Shown here: in pieces, positions 22,350-35,200 of the stretch
Position numbering within the stretch: position 1 is the stretch's first letter
Layout of the letters: each line of letters starts with the position of its first letter
Assembly: GCF_021347895.1 (NCBI RefSeq)
Contig: NC_067122.1
Coordinates: 31,781,215-31,845,214 of the forward strand
DNA length: 64,000 bases
Direction of reading: 5' to 3'
Source: Acanthochromis polyacanthus
Taxonomy: Eukaryota; Chordata; Actinopteri; Pomacentridae
The notes under the pieces: model-generated
Seen by the model: the letters and a program-made list of their open reading frames with translations, nothing else
Told to the model about the DNA's origin: nothing
Databases searched by the model: none
Position numbers and translations under genes: made by a program

Positions 22350-23222
22350 AACAGGTTCATGGGGTACAATCAACTCCAGCTGACTGACTGCCAATAAGCC
22401 ACGCCCACTCACCACACACCCCTCTGCCCACAGAAACTCCGGACAATATCACCCACAATATCCCAACCGTCGCTTTTAACAGATCAAACAAAACCCGGAC
22501 TGTTTTTAGACCAAGAACTCCAATTCCTTTAAAACGCCAGGAGGAGCGCACGTTCAGTACAAGCATCAACATGGCCGTGCTGAACATGCACTCTCTTTTA
22601 AATAAAACTTCTATTACTAATTTTTTGATTTTAGATAATTAACTGGATAGTCTTCTCCTGACAGAGACATGGCTTGGGACAGATGTACTTGTCGTTCTCA
22701 CCGAGGCTTCCCCATCGAATTTTAACTTATTTTCCAACAGACAGGGTAGAAGAGGAGGCGGAACAGCCTCCATTACTTAAAATGCTTTCATCCCGTCTGA
22801 AGCATTTTTTAAGTTACTCATCATTTGAGCATCATGCCTTTGTTTTTAGCAGCGACCGCATTCTCTGTTTAACAGTCTACAGACCACCTCATCACTCCAG
22901 CCTTTTTATCAGTGACTCCTCTGAACTTCTATCAATCATCCACACCAAATACAAGAGGATTTTAATAGCTGGTGATTTTAATCTACATATTGACAACATC
23001 TCAGACAGAATGTCCAGAGACTTTTTAAATCTTTTAAACTGCCTTGATTTTAAACAACATGTCACACAGTCGACTCACAACAGAGGACACACCCTGGATC
23101 TGGTTATAACCCATGGCCTGTCCATTGGTGTGTCCTCAATGTTTTTAATCCATTTTTAATGTTGTAAAGCACTTTGTGGTACATTTTCATTGTATGAAAA
23201 GTGCTATATAAATAAAGTTTGA
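22350..23222 (+). mobile_element. Internally deleted L2-like LINE (endonuclease plus 3' tail)
   Basis: The translation around 22562-23140 shows APE endonuclease features: N-M-H-S-L-L-N-K, L-L-L-T-E-T-W-L (catalytic Glu), L-T-V-Y-R-P-P, I-L-I-A-G-D-F-N-L-H-I-D (the GDFN motif), and H-T-L-D-L-V-I-T. It then jumps directly to a 3' UTR with AAAGCACTTTGTGGTAC and AATAAAGTTTGATTGATTGG, the ATTG-type tail of L2-like elements. The whole reverse transcriptase is missing. One in-frame stop (I-L-D-N-stop) precedes L-D-S-L-L-L-T-E-T-W-L. Confidence 0.8.
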
Positions 23223-24777
23223 TTGATTGGTTGATATTTTCCATAATTGTATATAGTCTATTACAAAGAATATCATTAAACTTCATCAAAATTAAATTAT
23301 GTTTCCTAGTTCAAATATTAATGTTGTTTTTCAGTAAAAGGTATAAACAGACAAATCATGTTTCATGTGTCAAACTGTGCTGTAAAACAGCTATGGGTTT
23401 CTTCACTTTGTCAACTGCAACATTAAAACTATGAGGAAAGTGCTGAAAATTGCAACAAAAAGAGCTTGAATTGCATGACATGGTCATAGCACATCTCGAG
23501 TAGTTGTCATCTTTACATGGAGATAAAATCTTTAGCTAAAGTTCAGGAGCAGCGCCTTGATGTCGTACGTCTGTACATACCACTCTGGGCTCCCACTTGT
23601 TTGTTCGTACACCCAGGCCAGGAGCTGATGCTGATACCTTACCAAGGTTTTCCTCCACACCGTATCTATTCATCTCAGTCATCACCAAACATAATGCTCA
23701 TTTGCATCAACTAACCAATCAAGCTTCAGCTTGGAGGTATGGTCCTTGCTAGTGAACAGAATAGTTTGCAATTAAGTTGCACAATAAATATATTAGGATC
23801 TGTTCCAGAAAAGCAGTGAAATTTGCCTTTTTCTGCTATGCAGCTATAACTAATAGTATATTAAAAATGGACAATAATGTTTCTTAAGACCCATTCTATT
23901 TAGTGTTCCAAATGTACTCTGTTTTTGTGCGAATCATTTACAACTGGAGGTTTCAAGTATTCACTAATTTGTTTTTTATTATTTGTACATTATCAGTCAT
24001 TAGGAGTAAAGTCTTCTTTCCTACAAGTATGATGTCTGTTGTCTCTTCCTGTTGTTATCAGCATGTTGCATAGTGCATCATAATGTGAATCATGCTGTCA
24101 TATCGTCACTGCTCAGTATGAGCCAGTTAACATCTACACACACTCTTTCTGGTGTTTCCATTCTTAGAAACATAGTAGCTGTTAGAGCTGTGTGTTGCCT
24201 GGCAAAAGCAACAATTTTTGGCTAAGAGGACCCTCTGACCAGCCCCATTGGTTGCATGGGTCTCACAATGGGATTCACTGTTGCCATAGTGCTGTTCCAC
24301 TGATACAGACAAGATGTGATGCAAGCAGCAGAACAGAGGAACAAGAGGTGACAAAGAGATCAACAAAAAGATGAAAATGGAGGCACGAAGTGAGATGCAA
24401 CATTTCTCTGCACACTGCAATCACAAAGCGACAGAACATAAAATATGCCTATCCCTTTACACTTTTTGTCAGTGTTCCACAGAGTCTAATCAATCTGGTG
24501 AATGATCTTTCTCACCTCTTAGTTCCTACTTTCAAAATCAAAGACAATGGTTATATGGGGAAAGTTACAATGGGAGATCAAAGCAAGGCTGTAGAGTTGT
24601 TACTGATTATACTGAATCAAGCATCCTCATTGGTAGGTAGCACAGTTATTGCTGGTCTTATTTTAAAAATGCTTTAGGCAAAGGGAAAGAGAATAAATTA
24701 AGATGCATTTCCTACTTAGAAGAGTGTAATGACTCTTTGCTGAGGCTCCAAATTGTAATTAGAGTACTGCACTTGTA
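23223..24777. other. No gene recognised
   Basis: AT-rich, with short unsupported frames only. No terminal repeats or tandem arrays were noticed. Confidence 0.5.
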
Positions 24778-25130
24778 CTCATAAGTTTACATACCCTGGC
24801 AAAATTTGTGAAATATTGTCCTTTCTGTTTTCTTGAGAAAATATTTGATCATGGAAAAGCTTTTCTTTCATTTAGGGTTAGTGGTCAGATAAAGTTATTT
24901 ATTGTCATGCAGTTGTATTTGAAGAATGGTACATATTTTACTAATTCTGCCAAGTTATGTGAACTTATGAGAATAACTGTATTGTTTGCTTTAATTGTCC
25001 TTGAGATATATCTCGATATAACTCAGTTGGAGTCCACCTGACATTGATTTGACTGGACATAGGTTAGAAAGGCACAGACTTCTGTATAAGGTCCAACCAT
25101 TCACACCTCATGTCAAGGCAAAAACCAAGT
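24778..25130 (+). mobile_element. Tc1-type element leader relics
   Basis: CATAAGTTTACATACCCTGG (24780 onward) resembles one fish Tc1-type left end. The segment from about 25027 (TTGGAGTCCACCTGACATTG, GGAAAGGCAC-like AGAAAGGCACAGACTTCTGT, ATAAGGTCCAACCATTCACA) resembles the leader before the transposase start in another. No transposase follows. Confidence 0.5.
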
Positions 25131-25139
25131 AACTCTCTG

Positions 25140-27630
25140 TGGCATTAGATTAGATTAGAAATGTGTTAATGATTTATTCTCATCCTTTGATCATAATCAG
25201 TTTGTGGGATCAATTTTTTTTAGATTTGTCCAAAGCATTTGATTTAGTTGACCACTATTTGCTTCTTGATAAGCTTCATGCAATAGGTCTCAATACTGAT
25301 GCAGTCTTATGGTTTAGTTCTTATCTTCATAATAGGAAACAGTATGTTATTTTCAATGGTGCTCAATCCGATAAAAGCATAGTTGAAAAAGGAGTACCTC
25401 AAGGCTCCACACTTGGTCCTTTGCTATTTTCGATATTCATAAACGATCTTCCAAATATTGCTACAACATGCGCAATAAATTTATACGCAGATGATACCGT
25501 GCTTTATAATTGTAGTTCGAATCTTTCTCTTTTGCAGAATCAGCTGCAATCAGATTTTAATTTGATCCAAAACTGGTTAGTAAAAAATAAGCTTGCACTT
25601 AATTTGAAAAAATCATGCTGTATGCTTTGTAGCACTCATAATACAGCCCGATCTCACGAGGATTCGTGAAACTGTCACGTAAATTTTTGTTTCGGTTTGG
25701 TGCGCACCAACACGATTTCGTCATGTTTTTCGTGCCGCTCACCACGAAATGCGCACCAATGTATTTTAAACGGCGGACTTTTCGTGCCACTCAGAACGTA
25801 TTTCAAACGAATGGGTATATTATATTTTTAATGTAAAACCGTGGCGAATCCAACGCTATATTTGGCATGACATCGTCCCTAACCATAACCCTAACCATAA
25901 CCTAACCATAACCTAACCATAACCTAACCATAACCCTCACCATTACCCGGTGGTACACTTACCAATTAGCATAGGAATTTAAAGAATGTCCGACGGCCGC
26001 AAACGCGATCACACAAGCAGTATACGCCGATGGACAGCTTAGATCGTCATGAATCCGCCGGTATAAACCACTTTCAGATGTGATTACCACAGCAGGTTTC
26101 GTTGTGAGCAACACGAAAAACATTTCGTGGTGAGCGGCACGAAAAACATGACGAAATCGTGTTAGTGCGCACGAAACGGAAACAAAAATTTACGTGACAG
26201 TTTCACGAATCCCCGTGAGACCGGGTTGCATAATAATCTGCTAACTTCTCCAGATTTACGTATTGCATATAGTAATGGCTCATTTGTACAAAAAGTTGAC
26301 TCGGTTTAATATCTAGGACTTTGGCTTGACCCCGAACTTTGTTTCAAACCTCATATAGACTACATTATTAAGCGAACTTATGCAACTTTAAATCCTCTCT
26401 ATAGGGATGCTAGCTGTTTCACACAGGAAGTCAGAAAACAAATAATCACTCAACTCGTTCTTCCAATTATTGATTATGCAGATACCATATATCAAAATAC
26501 TCATGACTTGTATCTTAAGCCACTTAATGTACTCTTTAATTCGTTGTGTCGATTTATTCTTAAATGTCCTTATAGAACTCATCACTGTTTTTTGTTTAAT
26601 GAACTTAATTGGTTGCAGCCCTATGAAAGACGCCAATATCACTGGATTCTGTTCATTTTTAAATGTCTTTATTTCTATTGTCCTTTGTATCTTAAGCAAT
26701 TTCTGGTTCCTGTTACTTCTGTTTATTTCTTGCAAAGTACTCGTTGCTTTACTTTTACTATATCTAATGCAAATAAGAATACTGGTCAAAGAGCATTTCA
26801 GTTTAAGGCACCAAGCGACTGGAATAACCTACCTTCAGCCATTCGAAATACAACATCGTTTGGACAATTTAAATCTATGCTATATGTACATCTCACAAGA
26901 ACTTGTTTATGTTTTTAGTTTCCCTGGTTGTTGCTCTATTATATGCTATTGTTTTATAGATTTGCTTTTCATTATTTCTCTGATCTTTGTCAGGTTGTGG
27001 TTCCTTGACATGCCTGACAGGTGACGCTTCACAGGGGATGTCTAGTTCTCCTGGCCTTCGCAGGGTTATGCCTTTTTTTTTTTTTTAGCCATTTTGTGTC
27101 ACTGGTGAACATTTCGCATGTATTTGATTTTGACTGAATTGTCCCATAGCTTGTAATATTATTATTTTAATAGTGATATAGAAATGTAATATATGGTGTA
27201 TAGTGATGTGGATTGTGGTTGTTTGGCTATACATACATATATAGTAAACATAGTGTATTGTATTGTTGTTGAATGTTTAAATATGCTATACTGTGTAAAA
27301 CTATGAATCACCAGCATAATAATTATGAACTGTTATGGTTGGAGAACCACTGTTAACTTTTGTTTTGCACTGTTTGTGGAGGTGGTGGGAAGGGGGTACT
27401 TGGAACATGTCTGTCTTGTGAATTTGTGTGAATGTGTGTGTAAGTCTATGTCTGTTTTACAAGCTATTGTATATATTGTAACTGCTGAATGAGTACATTC
27501 TCTCCATATATGTATTAGTATTGTAGTTGCTTTTGTTCTGTATTGTCTTTTCTTTGTTTGTGGACCCTCTCGAAAACGAGATTCTACATCTCCAGGGGTT
27601 TTCCACTAATAATAATAATAATAATGATGA
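25140..27630 (+). mobile_element. CR1/L2-like LINE, RT half, split by MITE copy 2
   Basis: A 5'-truncated LINE. From 25210 it encodes RT motif A (D-L-S-K-A-F-D), motif B (G-V-P-Q-G-S-T-L-G-P-L-L-F), motif C Y-A-D-D at 25484-25495 and motif D (N-K-L-A-L-N-L-K-K). It is then interrupted at 25643 by a 585-bp MITE. The frame resumes at 26229 with one stop before Y-L-G-L-W-L-D and continues to the C-terminal F-K-A-P-S-D-W-N-N-L-P and a stop at about 26918. The 3' UTR contains CTCGAAAACGAGATTC near 27570 and ends in an AAT-repeat tail (about 27607-27625). The surviving frame is unusually long, so decay was modest before the MITE inserted. Confidence 0.8.
25644..26228. mobile_element. Long-TIR MITE, copy 2 (inverted relative to copy 1)
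   Basis: 585 bp, starting CAGCCCGATCTCACGAGG and ending CCCCGTGAGACCGGGTTG, flanked by a perfect 7-bp direct repeat CATAATA (25637-25643 and 26229-26235). It lies inside the RT frame of a LINE, so the empty site is readable. The interior contains the telomere-like array and the shared module on the opposite strand to copy 1. Confidence 0.95.
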
Positions 27631-27799
27631 ACTTATGCTGTAAACAGACAGACAGACAAACTCCGATGATTACATAACCTTCTGGCGGAGGTAACAAATG
27701 GGGAAACAATAAACTGACCAGTAGCAGCAAACAGTATGAGGCATTCACAATGTGAAAAAGTGTTATCCAGGACAACTGAGCTATGCAGTGCAGTGAGGT

Positions 27800-28105
27800 A
27801 AAGTGATACCACCGTAGTGTTGAGGTATGGTCATGGCAACATCATGGACAGGGGCTGGGAGGCTGGTTGGTTTAGTTTAGGATAAATGCAATCGAATACA
27901 AAGGAATTCTTGAAGGAAACCGACTCAAGAGTGCTGCAACCTAAACCCAGGACAAGGACAAGGACCTGAAAATAAATCTCTGACTGTCCTTGAGTAGCCA
28001 AGACAAAGCCCAGACCTACATCTCCCATCTTTTTAGAGACCTGAAAAGCATTTGTAGATACTTCCAATCCAATCTCTCACAGCTTAAAGGCATTAGAGGA
28101 GATTT
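27800..28105 (+). pseudogene. Tc1 transposase C-terminal relic
   Basis: The series TGAGGTATGGTCATGGCAAC, ACTGTCCTTGAGTAGCCAAG, ACAAAGCCCAGACCTACA and TTTAGAGACCTGAAAAGC lines up with the Tc1 catalytic region: V-L-E-W-P-S-Q-S-P-D-L, then L-W-R-D-L-K. The catalytic D-L-N-P-I-E block is reduced to Q-T-Y-I-S-H. Translation from 27987 gives S-S-Q-D-K-A-Q-T-Y-I-S-H-L-F-R-D-L-K. It is decayed and unbounded. Confidence 0.6.
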
Positions 28106-28109
28106 AATT

Positions 28110-29255
28110 TCCTACGACTTTGAACGTAGCATGCACATGCGCACATACAACCTCTCCCTCACCCCCCTCTAACCTCCCCCCTCTTAACAATTACGAAGAA
28201 ACGCCCCCCCTCCAGAAACTTGCGTAGCACTCGTGAAGTTGTCTTTTACAGCTGGGTCCCCCTGGATCTTTATCTGCCATTATGTAAAAAAAGATGAGCA
28301 AAACAAGTCGCCAGCTAACTACGAAGCTATACCAAAGCAACACATACAGAAAACACGTAAGTCCAAGGCGTACGTAATCTACGTAACTAGGCCTGAGCCG
28401 GAAGATTTTTGATTGACAGGAAAGGGAGCAAACCAAACGCCTCGGTCCGAGTGCGTTGATTGGCTGATGTTTTTCAGGTCCTGCCATGTCCACAGTTATT
28501 TTTTTATATTTCTTATTCTTTTAGAGACCATACATACAAGTCCACTCAAGGTCAGTATATTCATTTTATGTGAATCAGACAAATTAAACAAAAAAAACAT
28601 CCTCCATAATGCCTTTAATGTGATCTGTCAGGAAGAAGAGGATAAATTAGAGGTATGCCATACTGTAAAGATTTATGCAAGAAGACCCAAAGCTATAACC
28701 GCTGTCAGATAGGCAGGTATAGGTATAAAGTATTTATTCTCCACAGCAACTCTGTTATTAACAGGAGGTCTGTCATATCTGAAAGGGAAATCACATGAAT
28801 GAATGCACTGCAATCAGAATGCCGTCGCAATCAAGCTGTTCCTGTACAGAAACCTGTGCTCACTGACTGTGGTGAAGGTAAAGGTGCTGCACAGAAGTAC
28901 TGGTTCATCAGACATGCTAATGTTTATCAAGACATAATTGTAGCGTGTTCGGACAAAGTGTCTGTTTTTTTTTAAACAATTCCTCTTTTTCTACAGATTA
29001 AACACATAAGGTATATTTTGTAAATATGTATTTCAGACTGATATTGAACTTCTCATCTGAGTCTCAGAAAGAAAATCAAGTCCTTAGAATGTCTACCTCT
29101 ATGTAATGCCAGTCGAATGATTGTGCAAAACAAGACACTCAGGAAGAATAATGACTCTTGAGCATGTGAAGTTGACCAGCTGCAGTTTACCTGCAGTTAC
29201 AGCAGATTATAGTCATCTTCATCCACCACAGCAACCAAATGGACATGCAGATATT
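28110..29255. other. No gene recognised
   Basis: A moderately GC-rich patch (28190-28490) with TGATTGACAGG and TGATTGGCTGATG words looks like the leader of some mobile element or a promoter-like region, but I cannot assign it. The rest is AT-rich. Confidence 0.4.
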
Positions 29256-29770
29256 ATTATGGGACAAGGTACGTTTTATCCGTTTGTTTCCTGGCTATAA
29301 AAGACACAAGCAGAAACAAAAAATCAAGCCGTTTTTTCGTTTTGAGCAAAAAACAAAAAAAACAGGAAACGGTTCGTTTTTTCGTTTTATCATTTTGAAC
29401 AAAAAAACAAACAAAACAGGAAACGGTTCGTTTTTTCCTTTTTTCGTTTTCATCCCCAAAATGAAAATACGACTCCATATTCCGTTTCATTGGTGGGCGG
29501 GGCTTCGGAGCCTGCCAGTGCACAATAAAGCTCCTGCCCATCACAATAAAGCTCTTGCGCTGGCATTCATAGACAGACTGACTTTCATTGTATTGCCTGC
29601 CCCCACTGCACTTCCCCTAACTCTAAATCAAAGCAAGTCGTGTACACAGTAATGACAGTCATAACCAGTGGTGTAGTCTAGTTTTTTCTACTGGGTATAC
29701 TCCAACCTCATAAACCAAAGCCAGGTCAGGTTCTCATATATGTGCGCGTGCACTCACATGTCCACACGTG

Positions 29771-29850
<80 letters not shown>
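29771..29850 (+). repeat. (CA)n microsatellite, left arm
   Basis: A CG-led CA run, then GCAGCAGCAG. Its inverted counterpart is at 33119-33266. Confidence 0.95.
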
Positions 29851-29852
<2 letters not shown>

Positions 29853-29927
29853 GCAGCAGCTCCTTTATTTCAAACTACCAATTAGATACTTATAGACATT
29901 ATAGCGTCAGCAGCTCCTCCTCCTGCC

Positions 29928-30122
29928 ATCAGGTAGAGCTGATGTTTCCTCTTCATCAGGTAGAGCTGATGTTTCCTCTCCATCAGGTAGAGCTGATGTT
30001 TCCTCTTCATCAGGTAGAGCTGATGTTTCCTCTTCATCAGGTAGAGCTGATGTTTCCTCTCCATCAGGTAGAGCTGATGTTTCCTCTCCATCAGGTAGAC
30101 CTGATGTTTCCTCTTCATCAGG
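29928..30122 (+). repeat. 27-bp minisatellite, left arm
   Basis: About seven units of 27 bp, each containing ATCAGGTAGAGCTGATG then TTTCCTCTTC or TTTCCTCTCC. Because 27 is a multiple of three, both strands stay open and give a 9-residue repeat; I do not take this as coding. Confidence 0.95.
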
Positions 30123-32862
30123 CTCCCTTTCCTAAATGTTAACCTTAGCTCCAGCTGTAGTGTTCCCTAAAGCGGCAGTATTCACAGGACAAGCAACAGG
30201 CTTATTAAAACACTGAAATAGTTTCATTTAGCTTTGCTTTCTTTTTCTTATTTTTTCTCCACTGACTGATGTTGGGTCATTAGAAGTTCTAGACTCATGT
30301 CCCTCTTCTTCTAAGCCAGGGGTATTCAGCTAAAATTCAGAGAGGTCCAGTCAGCAAAGGTCCAGAACATCATAATGTCTAACTTGAGTTACTGTGATAT
30401 ATGCTGATGTAACCTGGTAGTTTTATTAGAGTCTGCCTGTAATCAAAAACTGACCATCAGATAAATTCAGTACGGTTCAAAAACATTTTGACATTTATTA
30501 ATAAATAACTTATATATAACTGCATATCTTAAAATAAAGTGCGGAACTTAAAAAAGCATGACTGAACAACCTGAATCAACTTCTATACATCTTTAACAAT
30601 AATTAAATCTCATAAATGTAAACATTTGAACACTTTCACATTGTTTTCTGTCTCATATCACTCCTCTAATATCTCTGCTGCTTAATGGGAGAACTGAGCT
30701 GCTGCTTGTTTGAGCCGTTCTCAAAACATATTTTGATTATGTTCATAGTTGAGAAAGCTGCCTTACAGCTGTTTGCTGAGCCAAACATGGTCAGCATGTG
30801 ACCACAGTCTGTCCTCTAGAGATGTATAAGGCACAAAAGATACGGTCCGAATTTCCATATAACCACTTAAAAATGCGCAAACACATGTATTAGTATGTTT
30901 TTTTGACATAACGTTCACTTTTCTCTGTGTCAGGAAGCGGTGAAGCTGTATGGGACGGGGGAAGGTGTCTGGCTGAGAACAGGGCTCACTAAAGGCCGAC
31001 CGCGGTCCGGATCTGGACCCAGACGGCGTCTATACCGGTGTAAATTTGACAGGTCGCTTCTATTTTACCGGTGCAGCTTTCCCGTGTTTATCATTGGTCT
31101 ATCGGCTCAGAAACGCACAGACCAATTATGTACGAGTTCAGGCATCCCACGTGACGCTACTCAGCCAATGACGTCGCTGAATCGCATCGCAGCTCTGCCT
31201 TCAAAAAGCAGCTGAGAGATGAACGACAAAGAGGACAATAGTGATGGAAGTTCAGCTCTTTTCAGAGAGCTTTTGGCACTGCTTCCAAAGAAAAGCCGGT
31301 TCTTTCTGCTCCCAAATGGCTCCTAATTTATTATTCTTTGTAGCCTCATATTTTATCCTAACCTGGTAAATATGAATCGTTTGTGTTTTGACAAACTCTT
31401 TTTCATTCAGTGTTTTTATGAGAAGCCTTATAATTGACTCATTTTGTACATTTGCTCTGTTACAAAAACAGGTATTCTTACTTTTGTTTATTATTTCAAC
31501 CAAACTTTTTTTGCACAAAAAATAAATGAACAAAACTCTGCACATGAACCCACAGAACCAGAACAGAACCAGAACCAGACTCAGTGTTCAAACAGTATAA
31601 ATGTCCTCAGAGCAGGCTGACATTTAGAAAAATCAGATGGCTGAGCTTGGATGGGCTGATACATTTCTTCTTTCAGTGAATATCTGCCGTGTTTTTGAGA
31701 AGATTCTCTCAGATGGAAGAAGTTGTCTCTCCTCCATCACCTTCACCAGGTGGGGCAGACTGAGGCCTTGGCCTGCTCCAGCTCAGTGGGTCGTCTGCTG
31801 GTTGGATGAGGGCTTCCTCTAGATATGATCCTCCATTCCCACATCAGCTGTAGGATTTCTCCTGAATCATCTCCTGTCTTCCATCAAAGAGGCTCCACAC
31901 AGCAGAAGTTTGAGGTTCCTCCTCCACTTGGTCCTCTAATGGTGGAGGTGTCAGACTGCTGCTGCTCTTATTCTCTGAAGTGTCTCATCAACAGCTCTGT
32001 TGCCACTGAAGGCAAGCTTCTTTAATCTAGGATCCAGTAACATGTTTTCTGCTAGGACAGTGTTAAACTCCATACTCCATTAAATACGTTAGGAGTCGGC
32101 TCTTCAGATTCACTACAAAGCATCGACTCTGAGAGTCGTATCTTTTGTGCCTTATACATCTCTAGAGGACAGACTGTGGTCACATGCTGACCATGTTTGG
32201 CTCAGCAAACAGCTGTAAGGCAGCTTTCTCAACTATGAACATAATCAAAATATGTTTTGAGAACGGCTCAAACAAGCAGCAGCTCAGTTCTCCCATTAAG
32301 CTGCAGAGATATTAGGGGATTGATATGAGACAGACAAAAATGTAAAAGTGTTCAAATGTTTACATTTATGAGATTTAATTATTGTAAAAGATGTATAGAA
32401 GTTGATTCAGGTTGTTCAGTCATGCTTTTTTAAGTTCCGCACTTTATTTTAAGATATGCAGTTATATATAAGTTATTTATTAATAAATGTCAAAATGTTT
32501 TTGAACCGTACTGAATTTATTTGACGGTCAGTTTTTGATGACAGGCAGACTCTAATAAAACTACCAGGTTACATCAGCATATATCACAGTAACTCAAGTT
32601 AGACATTATGATGTTCTGGACCTTTGCTGACTGGACCTCTCTGAATTTTAGCTGAATACCCCTGGCTTAGAAGAAGAGGGACATGAGTCTAGAACTTCTA
32701 ATGACCCAACATCAGTCAGTGGAGAAAAAATAAGAAAAAGAAAGCAAAGCTAAATGAAACTATTTCAGTGTTTTAATAAGCCTGTTGCTTGTCCTGTGAA
32801 TACTGCCGCTTTAGGGAACACTACAGCTGGAGCTAAGGTTAACGTTTAGGAAAGGGAGCCTG

Positions 32863-33055
32863 ATGAAGAGGAAACATCAGCTCTACCTGATGAAGAGGAA
32901 ACATCAGCTCTACCTGATGGAGAGGAAACATCAGCTCTACCTGATGGAGAGGAAACATCAGCTCTACCTGATGGAGAGGAAACATCAGCTCTACCTGATG
33001 GAGAGGAAACATCAGCTCTACCTGATGAAGAGGAAACATCAGCTCTACCTGATGG
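32863..33055 (-). repeat. 27-bp minisatellite, right arm
   Basis: The inverted counterpart of 29928-30122: about seven units of 27 bp in which the GAAGAGG/GGAGAGG variant order differs from the left arm. Confidence 0.95.
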
Positions 33056-33118
33056 CAGGAGGAGGAGCTGCTGACGCTATAATGTCTATAAGTATCTAAT
33101 TGGTAGTTTGAAATAAAG

Positions 33119-33268
<150 letters not shown>

Positions 33269-33781
33269 GACATGTGAGTGCACGCGCACATATATGAGAA
33301 CCTGACCTGGCTTTGGTTTATGAGGTTGGAGTATACCCAGTAGAAAAAACTAGACTACACCACTGGTTATGACTGTCATTACTGTGTACACGACTTGCTT
33401 TGATTTAGAGTTAAGGGAAGTGCAGTGGGGGCAGGCAATACAATGAAAGTCAGTCTGTCTATGAATGCCAGCGCAAGAGCTTTATTGTGATGGGCAGGAG
33501 CTTTATTGTGCACTGGCAGGCTCCGAAGCCCCGCCCACCAATGAAACGGAATATGGAGTCGTATTTTCATTTTGGGGATGAAAACGAAAAAGGAAAAAAC
33601 GAACCGTTTCCTGTTTTGTTTGTTTTTTTGTTCAAAACGAAAAAACGAAAAAACAAACCGTTTCCTGTTTTTTTGTTTTTTGCTCAAAACGAAAAAACGA
33701 AAAAACGGCTTGATTTTTTGTTTCTGCTTGTGTCTTTTATAGCCAGGAAACAAACGGATAAAACGTACCTTGTCCATTATG

Positions 33782-34544
33782 CGTACTTACTGAAGATCTT
33801 CACCTACAAAGCTTTACTACAGGTTGTGTGATTTGTCCTGTATAGGTAGCAAATGTGTCAGTGATGTTGGATTTTTGTTTTAGATGATAGTTTTGAGGAC
33901 TTGACTGTAAGACTTGTGTGAGTTGTTTTAATACGCTGTTTTGTGTGCACTCACTGAGCAGCACTTATTAGGAGCACTACTCCATTTGTTTCCAGCCTGG
34001 CAGTGCCTCTTTCCTTTTCATCCCATCCCCTTGTGTTTCTTGTCTGTCCTTTTTTCCCTACTTCTTTTGGTGTGTATGTGTGTGTGCTTGTCTGACAGGG
34101 TGCAGTGACCTATCCCTGTGCTGACAACCATTGGTCATCGTCCAATCAACCAGCTCCAGTATTTAAACTGCATTTTACTCCCTGCCAGCTCATGTGGTAG
34201 TATCGACTCTGTCAGCTGTACTCCAAGCTAATGCTACTCTGTTTTGTTTGCTGAAGATCAACACTGCTAGCTCCTGTGCCTCAGGTTCCACCTTCTCACA
34301 CTGGGAATCAGTCTAATAACCCACACCTCTAGGCTCAGTTTCCTCAGTCATCCACACTCTGACACCTCTGAGTTTGTCATACTGAGCCTTCCTCACCCTC
34401 ATTTGAGGCATTAATAGTGAACTATCCTTTTGATCATTAGCTCACTGTTGTTGATTTGGGAACCAGGTGAAAACTCCCAGCACACGACATGAGGGCAGCG
34501 AAATACTTCATCACCTCTGTGATGATATCAACAAAAACTAAAAA
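33782..34544. other. No gene recognised
   Basis: Sequence between the two palindromes. No protein motif or terminal repeat was seen. Confidence 0.5.
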
Positions 34545-35200
34545 TATGAGGGGCCGTACAAGACTTAATTCATTCTCGTCCTCTCACACACATATATTTT
34601 CTCTCATACTCACATACATTCTCCTTTCACATACATACATTCTCCTTTCACACACATATATTTTCACTCTCTTACACGCATACATTCTCCTCTCACACAC
34701 ATACATTCTCCTTTCACACACATATATTTTCCTTGCACACACATACATTCTTCTTTCACATACATATATTTTAATATTCACGCACACACACATTCTGCTT
34801 TCACATACATACATTTTCACTCATGCACACACATACATTCTCCTCTCACATGCATATATTGTCACACTTGCACGTACATACATTCTCCTTTCACATTCAT
34901 ACATTCTCCTAAATAAATAGACATATATGTATATGTACAAAGAAAATATATGCATGAAAGAGAAGAATGTATGTATGTAAGAGGAGAATGTAGGTGTGTG
35001 AGAGGAGAATGTATGTATGTGCGAGAGAGAATAGTGGAAAAGGAAGTAAGCATAGTGGAAAAGGAAGTCAATCGTTTTTGCGCTGTGATTGGCTGAAAAG
35101 CTCAAGTGGGCGGTGATGTTCAGGTAACGGTTACCATGGCAGGTGGAGAGGAGTCCCGAGCGCTTCAGCAAGCCATTGGGGTTTTAAGAAACATTTTGTC

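Noticed and set aside
29928..30122. Regularly spaced repeat units resembling a CRISPR array
   Set aside because: The units are contiguous 27-bp repeats with no unique spacers, in a eukaryotic genome. This is a minisatellite.
29768..30142. Open frame of His/Thr then 9-residue repeats, with a mirror frame on the other strand
   Set aside because: Produced by a CA microsatellite and a 27-bp minisatellite whose length is a multiple of three. Both strands stay open for the same reason.
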